64,000 bases of DNA from Pseudohongiella sp. O18 (lineage in GTDB: Bacteria; Pseudomonadota; Gammaproteobacteria; Pseudomonadales; Pseudohongiellaceae), in the NCBI RefSeq assembly GCF_021729085.1, contig NZ_JAJSAR010000002.1, positions 744,001-808,000 on the forward strand, in the 5' to 3' direction. The notes below the pieces were generated by a model. The model saw nothing but the letters and a program-made list of their open reading frames with translations. It was not told where the DNA came from and did not search any database. A program made the translations under genes and the position numbers. Shown here piece by piece: positions 9,413 through 15,964 of the stretch (position 1 is its first letter; the number at the start of each line of letters is the position of its first letter).

Positions 9413-10186
9413 ATGTTCAACGGACACAAATACATAGCCTTCGAGACGATTCTTATCAAAGAGGTGCGGCGCTTTACCCGTATATGGATGCAGACGCTGT
9501 TGCCACCTGCGATAACAATCGGCCTTTATTACCTCATTTTTGGCAACCTGATTGGTCGCCGTATTGGGGACATGGGGGGCTACGATTACATTGATTTTAT
9601 AGTGCCTGGCCTAATCATGATGGCGGTTATCCAGAACGCCTACTCAAATGTGTCATCTTCGTTCTTCAGCAACAAGTTCCAACGCTGTATCGAAGAGATA
9701 CTGGTGTCACCGGTTCCAAACTACATCATCCTGCTGGGGTTTGTAGCCGGCGGGATGGCCCGCGGATTGCTGGTGGGCATCATCGTAACCATCATGTCAT
9801 TTGTCTTCACATCATTGAACATTGCGCATCTCGGGCTGACCGTTCTGGTGGTGCTTTTGACGGCCATGGTTTTTTCCCTGGCAGGGTTTATCAATGCACT
9901 GTTTGCCAACACCTTTGACGACATTTCCATCATTCCCACTTTTGTTCTGACGCCGCTGATTTATCTGGGTGGTGTGTTCTACTCAATCGAATTGCTACCC
10001 GCGGCCGGGCAGTGGGTGTCTGCTCTGAATCCTGTGCTGTATATGGTCAATACATTCAGATACGGCATTCTGGGCACCAGTGACGTGAACGTTTACTGGG
10101 CGCTGTCCATGCTGGTCTTCTTCAGTGCTCTGCTTTTTGGTGTGGCGCTCTATCTGCTGCGACGTGGCACGGGGTTGCGACATTGA
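9413..10186 (+). CDS. yadH: ABC-2 type transporter permease, YadH type
   Basis: A 257-residue inner-membrane protein with six hydrophobic segments, the ABC-2 family loop DFIVPGLIMMAVIQNAYSNV, and the conserved RCIEEILVSPVP element before the third helix. It ends with a short cytoplasmic tail (LLRRGTGLRH). The start has a strong AGGGGG ribosome site. It pairs with the ATPase immediately upstream; the last base of its TGA stop is the first base of the queF start codon, so queF is probably translationally coupled to it. Substrate unknown. Confidence 0.87.
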   Translation: MFNGHKYIAFETILIKEVRRFTRIWMQTLLPPAITIGLYYLIFGNLIGRRIGDMGGYDYIDFIVPGLIMMAVIQNAYSNVSSSFFSNKFQRCIEEILVSPVPNYIILLGFVAGGMARGLLVGIIVTIMSFVFTSLNIAHLGLTVLVVLLTAMVFSLAGFINALFANTFDDISIIPTFVLTPLIYLGGVFYSIELLPAAGQWVSALNPVLYMVNTFRYGILGTSDVNVYWALSMLVFFSALLFGVALYLLRRGTGLRH

Positions 10187-11049
10187 TGGGACACTCGGAC
10201 ATTCCGCTGGGGAAACAGACCAGTTACCCGCAGCAATATGATCCTGCACAACTGTATCGTGTTGCACGAAGCGACAATCGCGCGCTTCTGCCGTTTGCTG
10301 CCGCCGGGACCGGTTCTGCCGATTTTGCAGACAAGGACCTGCCGTTCTTCGGCTTTGACCATTGGAGAGCCTATGAACTTTCCTGGCTGCAGCCTTCAGG
10401 TAAGCCCGTTGTGGCAACCGCAGACATCATCGTTCCCTGTGACTCGCCAAACCTGATTGAGTCCAAGTCAATGAAGTTGTACTTCAACTCATTGAACCAG
10501 CACAAACTGGATGGCATGCAGGAAGCGAGCGAGCTGATAGCTCGTGACCTCAGCCTGGCTGCCGGTAAGCCAGTTCAGGTGCGACTGCATCCCCTGACGG
10601 CGGGCGAGCATCACACGTCGATTGATACAAGCGCTGTTCTGTTGGATGAGCTGCAGATAGCGACCGAAGCCTTCTCACCTGATGCTGCTCTATTGGGCGT
10701 TCGGGAAGACAGCTCTGGCCCGGTTTCCGAAAGGCTGCGTTCGGAGCTGTTTCGATCCAACTGCCCGATTACCAGTCAACCTGACTGGGGCAGTGTTACG
10801 ATAGAGTACACCGGTCAGCCAATAAACCACGAGAGCCTTTTGCGCTACATTATTTCCTATAGGCAACATGAAGGCTTTCACGAACACTGTGTGGAAATGA
10901 TTTTCTGTGACCTGATGAAGATCTGCCGACCCCAGTCTTTGACCGTAAGCATCAATTTCCTCAGGCGTGGCGGCCTGGAAATCAATCCGCTGCGCACCAC
11001 ACGCGCCGGGCTTACCCCACAAAGCCTGCCGCGGGAACTACGCCAGTAA
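10186..11049 (+). CDS. queF: NADPH-dependent 7-cyano-7-deazaguanine reductase (QueF, long form)
   Basis: A 287-residue QueF of the two-domain YqcD type found in Gammaproteobacteria (E. coli 282). It reduces the nitrile preQ0 to the amine preQ1, the last soluble step before queuosine enters tRNA. Seen are the NADPH-binding signature ESKSMKLYFNSLNQ (about residues 97-110), the catalytic cysteine in SNCPITSQPDWGSV and the later HEGFHEHCVEMIF segment. The ATG at 10186 shares its A with the permease stop codon. No preQ1 riboswitch is evident, as expected for a coupled internal gene. Its neighbour tRNA-Ser is not a queuosine substrate. Confidence 0.96.
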   Translation: MGHSDIPLGKQTSYPQQYDPAQLYRVARSDNRALLPFAAAGTGSADFADKDLPFFGFDHWRAYELSWLQPSGKPVVATADIIVPCDSPNLIESKSMKLYFNSLNQHKLDGMQEASELIARDLSLAAGKPVQVRLHPLTAGEHHTSIDTSAVLLDELQIATEAFSPDAALLGVREDSSGPVSERLRSELFRSNCPITSQPDWGSVTIEYTGQPINHESLLRYIISYRQHEGFHEHCVEMIFCDLMKICRPQSLTVSINFLRRGGLEINPLRTTRAGLTPQSLPRELRQ

Positions 11050-11064
11050 TTCCTGCGGATTCGC

Positions 11065-11091
11065 TTGTATTTGCCACTGCCATGTTATAGA
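11065..11091 (+). promoter_or_regulatory. Weak candidate promoter of tRNA-Ser
   Basis: TTGTAT (11065-11070) and TATAGA (11086-11091) are separated by 15 nt and followed by the GC-rich GTTACGCGCC before the tRNA at 11109. The spacing is short. The tRNA may partly rely on read-through from queF, which ends 59 bp upstream. Confidence 0.35.
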
Positions 11092-11108
11092 GTTACGCGC
11101 CTTAAAAC

Positions 11109-11196
11109 GGTGAGGTGTCCGAGTGGTTGAAGGAGCACGCCTGGAAAGTGTGTATACGGAAACGTATCGAGGGTTCGAATCCCTCCCTCACCGCCA
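11109..11196 (+). tRNA. tRNA-Ser (anticodon GGA)
   Basis: An 88-nt type II tRNA with encoded CCA. Acceptor stem GGTGAGG pairs with CCTCACC (11186-11192), the anticodon loop is CTGGAAA, and a long variable arm (TATACG/CGTATC) is present. The T arm GAGGGTTCGAATCCCTC ends the molecule. Its last 19 nt (11178-11196) are the first element of the repeat array that follows. Confidence 0.97.
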
Positions 11197-11363
11197 TTTT
11201 AAGAATCCCCGCAGTAAACCTATCATAGCTGACCCCGAACAAAGCGCTGCCCTCGAGGAGGGATGAGAACCCGAAAAGAGGGTTCGACCGATTGCATCGC
11301 AATCGGAGACGAGCGCGTCAGCGCGAAGCCCAACGGGTCAAACAGCCCTAAGGCTGTTTGATC
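11178..11363 (+). repeat. tRNA-Ser-linked tandem repeat, unit 1 (186 bp)
   Basis: The unit starts with AATCCCTCCCTCACCGCCA, the authentic tRNA 3' end. It continues with a core to 11287 that is 91% identical to unit 2 (100 of 110 positions, no net indel). The core contains hairpin CCCTC/GAGGG (11250-11262), an ATG immediately after it, hairpin GAACCC/GGGTTC (11267-11285) and the tRNA T-arm start GAGGGTTCGA (11278-11287). A 76-nt insert then forms CCGATTGC/GCAATCGG (11288-11306), GCGC/GCGC (11313-11324), CCC/GGG (11329-11337) and TCAAACAGCC/GGCTGTTTGA (11338-11361). The next tRNA tail follows. Confidence 0.9.
11263..11361 (+). other. Minicistron in repeat unit 1 (32 codons)
   Basis: ATG at 11263 directly follows GAGGAGGG and reads MRTRKEGSTDCIAIGDER..., ending at TGA 11359-11361, two bases before the next tRNA tail. 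The purine-rich ribosome-like element is closer to the ATG than is usual. The first nine residues match unit 2 at all but one position; the rest do not. It may be a by-product of RNA hairpins. Compare the protamine-like tpr reading frame in the E. coli tyrT repeats. Confidence 0.3.
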
Positions 11364-11550
11364 AATCCCTCCCTCACCGCCAGTTTTAAAGTCCCCGCAG
11401 TAAAACGTCCATAGCTGACCCCGAACAAAGCGCTGCCCTCGAGGAGGGATGAGAACCCGACCAGAGGGTTCGACAAGCATCGCTTTGCGATGCGCAGCAC
11501 GTCACCGCCAGGTGACGCCCCGACGGGGTGAGCCGCGCAGCGGCGAATGA
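11364..11550 (+). repeat. tRNA-Ser-linked tandem repeat, unit 2 (187 bp)
   Basis: The same 19-nt tRNA tail (11364-11382) and 110-nt core are followed by a 77-nt insert (11474-11550) that shares almost no primary sequence with unit 1 but again folds into successive hairpins: GCATCGC/GCGATGC (11477-11493), CGTCACC/GGTGACG (11500-11517), CCCC/GGGG (11518-11528) and GCCGC/GCGGC (11532-11544). The insert begins right after GAGGGTTCGA (11464-11473), the point at which the tRNA-Ser T-loop would continue. Confidence 0.9.
11449..11550 (+). other. Minicistron in repeat unit 2 (33 codons)
   Basis: ATG at 11449 in the same position as in unit 1 opens MRTRPEGSTSIALRCAARH... and ends at TGA 11548-11550, abutting the third tRNA tail. 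The C-terminal half is arginine-rich (eight Arg in 33 residues), unlike the unit 1 peptide. Translation is unproven. Confidence 0.3.
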
Positions 11551-11622
11551 AATCCCTCCCTCACCGCCATTTTAAGAATCCCCGCAGTAAAACTTTCATA
11601 GCAGACCCCGAACAAAAGCGCT
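11551..11622 (+). repeat. tRNA-Ser-linked tandem repeat, unit 3 (truncated)
   Basis: A third exact 19-nt tRNA tail (11551-11569) is followed by core sequence matching unit 1 up to GCGCT at 11622. After this the sequence diverges: the CCCTC/GAGGG hairpin, the ATG and the insert are all missing. This marks the end of the array. Confidence 0.85.
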
Positions 11623-11681
11623 AGTGCCACGGTCCGACAACAAACCGATCAGGTGGTTAGATCCAGCCTCGCCACCGCCTG

Positions 11682-11709
11682 TTGCGCCCCAACAGCATTG
11701 GTGTACTAT
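11682..11709 (+). promoter_or_regulatory. Candidate promoter of the PQQ dehydrogenase pair
   Basis: TTGCGC (11682-11687) and TACTAT (11704-11709) are spaced by 16 nt and lie 41 bp upstream of the ATG at 11751. The stretch 11623-11750 contains no gene. Confidence 0.45.
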
Positions 11710-11750
11710 CCCTCTCGACCAACAAAATAAAAAAACAAAGAGAGATCACC

Positions 11751-13697
11751 ATGCAGCCATCCTGTTACCGCGGGCAAAGTGTACCTCCAGCTGACTCACC
11801 AAGAAAACGTAGCCTATTACTGGCCCACATCATCACGGCAGCATTTGTCACACTGTCTAGCGGCAGCCTGGCCAATGACTGGGCTCACTACGGCTCCGAT
11901 CAGGCATCCAGCAAATATGTGCCTTTTGATCAGATCAATGAAGATAATGTGAACCAACTGCAACTGGCGTGGAGTTGGGATTCACCCGACAATGCTACGG
12001 TCGCTGCCAACCATGAGGCCGGCAATTTTGCGGCCACTCCGAGCGCCTATAAATCGACGCCTATTGCCATAGACGGCGTGCTCTACATCAATTCTTCCTT
12101 CGGCCGGGTGGCGGCCATTGACGGGGAGAGTGGGGAAACGCTATGGACCTTTGATACCCGTGCCTGGGAAGCCGGTCGCCCGGCTAATCTTGGCTACAAC
12201 ACACGTGGTGTCAGCTACTGGACTGATGGTGATGCGCAACGCATCATTGTGCTGACCAATGATTCCTGGATGTGGTCCATCGATGCTGAAACGGGCTTGC
12301 CCGATCCCGCTTTTGGGGTTGATGGCAAAGTCGACCTGGCACAGGGACTGGGGCGTGAGATTAATCGTCGCGCCTACTCTATGGTCAGCACCGCGTTAAT
12401 TCATGGCGATCTGGCAGTTGTTGGCTCAGTGATAAACGACGTGCCGACTTATCAACTCGCGCCACCCGGCCATGTACGGGCTTTTGACGTCCGCACTGGC
12501 GAGCAGCGCTGGATATTCAGAACCATCCCACAGCCCGGCGAGTTCGGCAATGAAACCTGGGAAAACGGTGCCTGGCAGACAGTGGGTAACACTAATGTCT
12601 GGACACAGATGAGCTCGGATCCCGAGCTTGACCTGATCTATCTGCCAACTGGCACGCCGACCAACGACTGGTATGGCGGTCACAGACTGGGCAGTAATCT
12701 GTTTGCCGAAACAATAATTGCTGTCGATGCTCAGACGGGGGCAAGACGATGGCATTTTCAGACAGTGCATCACGGACTCTGGGACTATGACTTGCCCGCC
12801 GCCCCGAACCTTATGGATATTACGGTCGACGGAGAGCCCGTAAAGGCGCTTGCGCAGATTTCCAAACAGGGGTTTGTTTATGTCCTGAACCGTGAGACCG
12901 GTGAGCCCATCTGGCCAATAGAAGAACGTTCGGTACCGGCCTCAACCGTCCCCGGTGAGCGTGCTTCACCAACGCAGCCGCATCCCACACGTCCCGCCCC
13001 GTTCGAGCCTCAGGGTATATCAGATGCCACATTGATTGACTTCACTCCCGAGCTGCGCGCTCAGGCAGAAGAGGCGCTCGCGCCATTTGATTATGGCCCG
13101 CTGTTTACACCCCCATCATTGCGGGGCACGGTGTTGTTGCCAGGCTGGACCGGAGGTGGTGGCTGGCAGGGAGCTGCAGCTGACCCAGAAACCGGCATGC
13201 TGTATATCCCTTCGGGCAGTGCTCCAATTGTCGCGCAACTGGTAGAACCTGAGGCTGGCAGCTCTGACTTCCGTTATGTCCGGGGTGGCATCACATCCGT
13301 GTCAGGTCCACAGGGTCTGCCGTTGACCAAACCGCCTTACGGACGAATTACCGCCATTGATATGAACAGTGGCGAACACGCCTGGGTCGTCCCACATGGC
13401 GAAGGCATTCGTCAACGTATCATTGATCTTGGTCTGGCAGACCCGGGACCGGTCGGTTCAACCTCCAGAACCGGACCGGTATTGACCAAAACCCTGTTGT
13501 TTGTGGCCCAGCAGGACGGTGGACGTGCTGTGATGCGGGCGTTCGACAAATCAACCGGTGAGGTTGTTCACGAGTTGGACCTGCCATCGTCGCCGGCCGC
13601 GACGCCCATGAGTTACATGGTGGGGGATAAACAATATATCGCCATCGCCCTGGGCGGTGGTACGGACGCAAGAGTTGTCAGTTATGCATTACCTTGA
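11751..13697 (+). CDS. Secreted PQQ-dependent dehydrogenase, glucose-dehydrogenase-like (copy 1)
   Basis: A 648-residue eight-bladed propeller quinoprotein. The ATG at 11751 precedes a signal peptide (RKRSLLLAHIITAAFVTLSSGSLA, about residues 16-38), so the enzyme is periplasmic. Family marks are SSKYVPFDQINEDNV, the tryptophan motif LWTFDTRAWEAGR, TNDWYGGHRLGSNL, the mGDH-like FQTVHHGLWDYDLPAAPNL and a lysine in ISKQGFVYVLNRETGEPIWP that aligns with the PQQ-contacting lysine of E. coli Gcd. Unlike Gcd there is no N-terminal membrane domain, and there is no cytochrome c domain, so an electron acceptor must be supplied separately. Sugar or alcohol substrate is not predictable. No pqq biosynthesis genes lie in the window. 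Confidence 0.88.
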   Translation: MQPSCYRGQSVPPADSPRKRSLLLAHIITAAFVTLSSGSLANDWAHYGSDQASSKYVPFDQINEDNVNQLQLAWSWDSPDNATVAANHEAGNFAATPSAYKSTPIAIDGVLYINSSFGRVAAIDGESGETLWTFDTRAWEAGRPANLGYNTRGVSYWTDGDAQRIIVLTNDSWMWSIDAETGLPDPAFGVDGKVDLAQGLGREINRRAYSMVSTALIHGDLAVVGSVINDVPTYQLAPPGHVRAFDVRTGEQRWIFRTIPQPGEFGNETWENGAWQTVGNTNVWTQMSSDPELDLIYLPTGTPTNDWYGGHRLGSNLFAETIIAVDAQTGARRWHFQTVHHGLWDYDLPAAPNLMDITVDGEPVKALAQISKQGFVYVLNRETGEPIWPIEERSVPASTVPGERASPTQPHPTRPAPFEPQGISDATLIDFTPELRAQAEEALAPFDYGPLFTPPSLRGTVLLPGWTGGGGWQGAAADPETGMLYIPSGSAPIVAQLVEPEAGSSDFRYVRGGITSVSGPQGLPLTKPPYGRITAIDMNSGEHAWVVPHGEGIRQRIIDLGLADPGPVGSTSRTGPVLTKTLLFVAQQDGGRAVMRAFDKSTGEVVHELDLPSSPAATPMSYMVGDKQYIAIALGGGTDARVVSYALP

Positions 13698-15609
13698 TTT
13701 GACGCGCGCGGGCGTTGCCCTGATTGCGCTGGGTCTGATCCTCACGTCAGCAGATCAGGCAGGGGCGCAGCAACAGGAATGGACAAGTTACGGTTCAGAT
13801 CTGACATCCAGCAAATACGTGCCATTGCAGCAGATCAATGCGGAGAATGTCGGGGAGTTGCAAATTGCCTGGATGTGGGAGACTCCGGACAACGAACTGT
13901 TCCAGAGCCGCTCCGATGTCAGTGCCGCCGAGTATAAATCTACACCATTAATGGTAAACGGCACGCTGTACGTCAGCACGTCGCTGGGGCAAGTGGGCGC
14001 CGTTGATGCGCTGACGGGGGAGGAGCTATGGACCTTCGATACCGGGTCCTGGCAGCGCGGTCGGCATCCTAACTTCAATAACAATCATCGTGGCGTAGCC
14101 TGGTGGGATGATGGGGTTGATGGTCGCGTTCTGATGGCGGCCAATGATGGCGTCTTATGGTCCCTGAATGCGCGCACCGGACAGCCCGACCCGAATTTTG
14201 CCAATAATGGTCAACTGGATCTCAAACAGGGTCTGGGTTCCAGCGCGACCATTGGCCAGTATGGTGCCATATCTCCGCCGCTTGTTATCAACGATGTCAT
14301 CGTCGTTGGATCCTCAATCAACGACGTGCCGTATTTCACTGACCAGGTTCCGCCCGGGCATGTGCGTGGTTTTGATGCTCAAACAGGCGAGCAGCGCTGG
14401 ATATTCCACACTGTCCCGCAGGGTGATGAGCCCGGGACCGAAACGTGGGAAAACGATGCCTGGCAATCGGCAGGTGCAACCAACGTCTGGACCCTGATGA
14501 GTGCCGACCCTGAAACCGGCTATGTGTATCTGCCCGTGAGTACTCCCAACAACGACTGGTATGGCGGGCACCGCCTGGGTGACAACTTGTATGCCGAAAG
14601 TCTGGTCTGTCTCGATGCCGAGACTGGTGAGCTGATCTGGCATTTTCAGGCCGTCCGGCATGGCCTTTGGGACTACGATTTGCCGGCTGCCCCTAACCTG
14701 GTGGATATCTCGGTTGATGGTGAAGCCATCAAAGCAGTGGCCCAGGTCAGCAAGCAGGGTTTTGTCTATGTTCTGGATCGAATGACCGGTGATCCTGTCT
14801 GGCCAATCGAAGAGCGGCCAGTACCCCAGTCAACTGTACCGGGTGAGCGCACGTCGCCAACGCAGCCATTTCCGACCAGGCCAGCACCGTTTGAACCACA
14901 GGGGATATCGGATGCGACGCTGATCGATTTTACACCCGAGCTACGTGCCGAGGCACTGGATCTGATCAGCGAAGTCGACTACGGACCATTGTACACGCCG
15001 CCCTCCGAACGCGGTGTGATCCTATTTCCCGGTTATAGCGGCGGCGCAACATGGACCGGGGCAGCCGTAGATCCGGAAGAGGGGGTCATGTATGTGCCAT
15101 CATTCTCGGCGCCACGTTTTGTGCGCCTGCGCAGACCTGATCCTGGCGAGTCAGATTTTGGGTTTATCCGGGACAGAGGCTTTGATATTCAGGGTCCTCA
15201 GGGTCTGCCACTGATCAAACCTCCCTACGCCAGAATTACCGCCATCGACCTGAATACCGGCGAGCACTTGTGGATGGTGCCGCATGGTGAAGGTATACGC
15301 CAACGGCTGATCGACATGGGAATCGATGATCCCGGCCCGGTTGGCAGCTTCGGACGCAATGGGCCCTTGCTGACTGAGTCGCTGCTCTTTGTGGCGCAGC
15401 TGGATGGCGCAAGACCCGTGTTCAGGAGTTACAACAAGCAGACGGGCAAGGTGGTCAGTGAGCTGGATCTTCCGTTGCCACCGATGGGCACACCAATGAG
15501 CTACATGGTCGACAGCAGGCAATTTATTGTCATGGCTGTTGGTGCCGGTCCCGATACGCGACTGCTTGCCTTGAGCCTGCCAGCCGAAGCTCAGGGCAAC
15601 GAACTCTGA
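13684..15609 (+). CDS. Secreted PQQ-dependent dehydrogenase, glucose-dehydrogenase-like (copy 2)
   Basis: A 641-residue paralogue of the preceding gene, starting at ATG 13684, 14 bp inside it, so translation is probably coupled. The signal peptide is about residues 8-28 (GVALIALGLILTSADQAGA). Domain order and motifs repeat those of copy 1 (SSKYVPLQQINAENV, AVRHGLWDYDLPAAPNL, SKQGFVYVLDRMTGDPVWP), and the block from PIEERPVPQSTVPGERTSPT onward is nearly identical. Differences cluster in the N-terminal blades, around residues 60-150, which may alter substrate access. A within-operon duplication is the simplest origin. Confidence 0.88.
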   Translation: MHYLDLTRAGVALIALGLILTSADQAGAQQQEWTSYGSDLTSSKYVPLQQINAENVGELQIAWMWETPDNELFQSRSDVSAAEYKSTPLMVNGTLYVSTSLGQVGAVDALTGEELWTFDTGSWQRGRHPNFNNNHRGVAWWDDGVDGRVLMAANDGVLWSLNARTGQPDPNFANNGQLDLKQGLGSSATIGQYGAISPPLVINDVIVVGSSINDVPYFTDQVPPGHVRGFDAQTGEQRWIFHTVPQGDEPGTETWENDAWQSAGATNVWTLMSADPETGYVYLPVSTPNNDWYGGHRLGDNLYAESLVCLDAETGELIWHFQAVRHGLWDYDLPAAPNLVDISVDGEAIKAVAQVSKQGFVYVLDRMTGDPVWPIEERPVPQSTVPGERTSPTQPFPTRPAPFEPQGISDATLIDFTPELRAEALDLISEVDYGPLYTPPSERGVILFPGYSGGATWTGAAVDPEEGVMYVPSFSAPRFVRLRRPDPGESDFGFIRDRGFDIQGPQGLPLIKPPYARITAIDLNTGEHLWMVPHGEGIRQRLIDMGIDDPGPVGSFGRNGPLLTESLLFVAQLDGARPVFRSYNKQTGKVVSELDLPLPPMGTPMSYMVDSRQFIVMAVGAGPDTRLLALSLPAEAQGNEL

Positions 15610-15618
15610 TCGCAGCGC

Positions 15619-15647
15619 TTGATTAGCCCGTTGAATTTGACCATAAT
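15619..15647 (+). promoter_or_regulatory. Promoter of the 4.5S RNA gene
   Basis: TTGATT (15619-15624) and CATAAT (15642-15647) are spaced by 17 nt. Transcription would start near 15654, leaving a 5' extension with a CCTGATG/CATCAGG hairpin (15654-15684) to be trimmed before the mature RNA at about 15691. Confidence 0.5.
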
Positions 15648-15690
15648 GCCGCCCCTGATGTGACATCACGTGTGCCGCATCAGGCGTTAT

Positions 15691-15802
<112 letters not shown>

Positions 15803-15964
15803 CCCAAATTCTTGCAAACTCCCCATTCAGACCGTCTGCATCCAGGCATCCTCGCTCTGCTCACATTTTTGTTTTTTGACACACACTGGAGCTGCTTCAG
15901 CCCTGTCCCTGACCGGACGATTGCAATACAATAGCTGTTTAACCACAGAGCTTGCAGCTGACGC

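Noticed and set aside
11102-11480. Minus-strand frames of 66 and 85 codons across tRNA-Ser and the repeat units
   Set aside because: They are translations of the tRNA and its repeats on the opposite strand. Their internal similarity comes from the repeat, not from protein selection.
11178-11622. Reading the repeat array as a CRISPR locus
   Set aside because: The period is about 186 bp with long conserved cores, the repeated ends are tRNA sequence, and no cas genes are present.
11109-11622. An integrated element using tRNA-Ser as attachment site
   Set aside because: Repeated tRNA ends do resemble att sites, but the intervening 167-168 bp hold no integrase or cargo and are homologous to each other.
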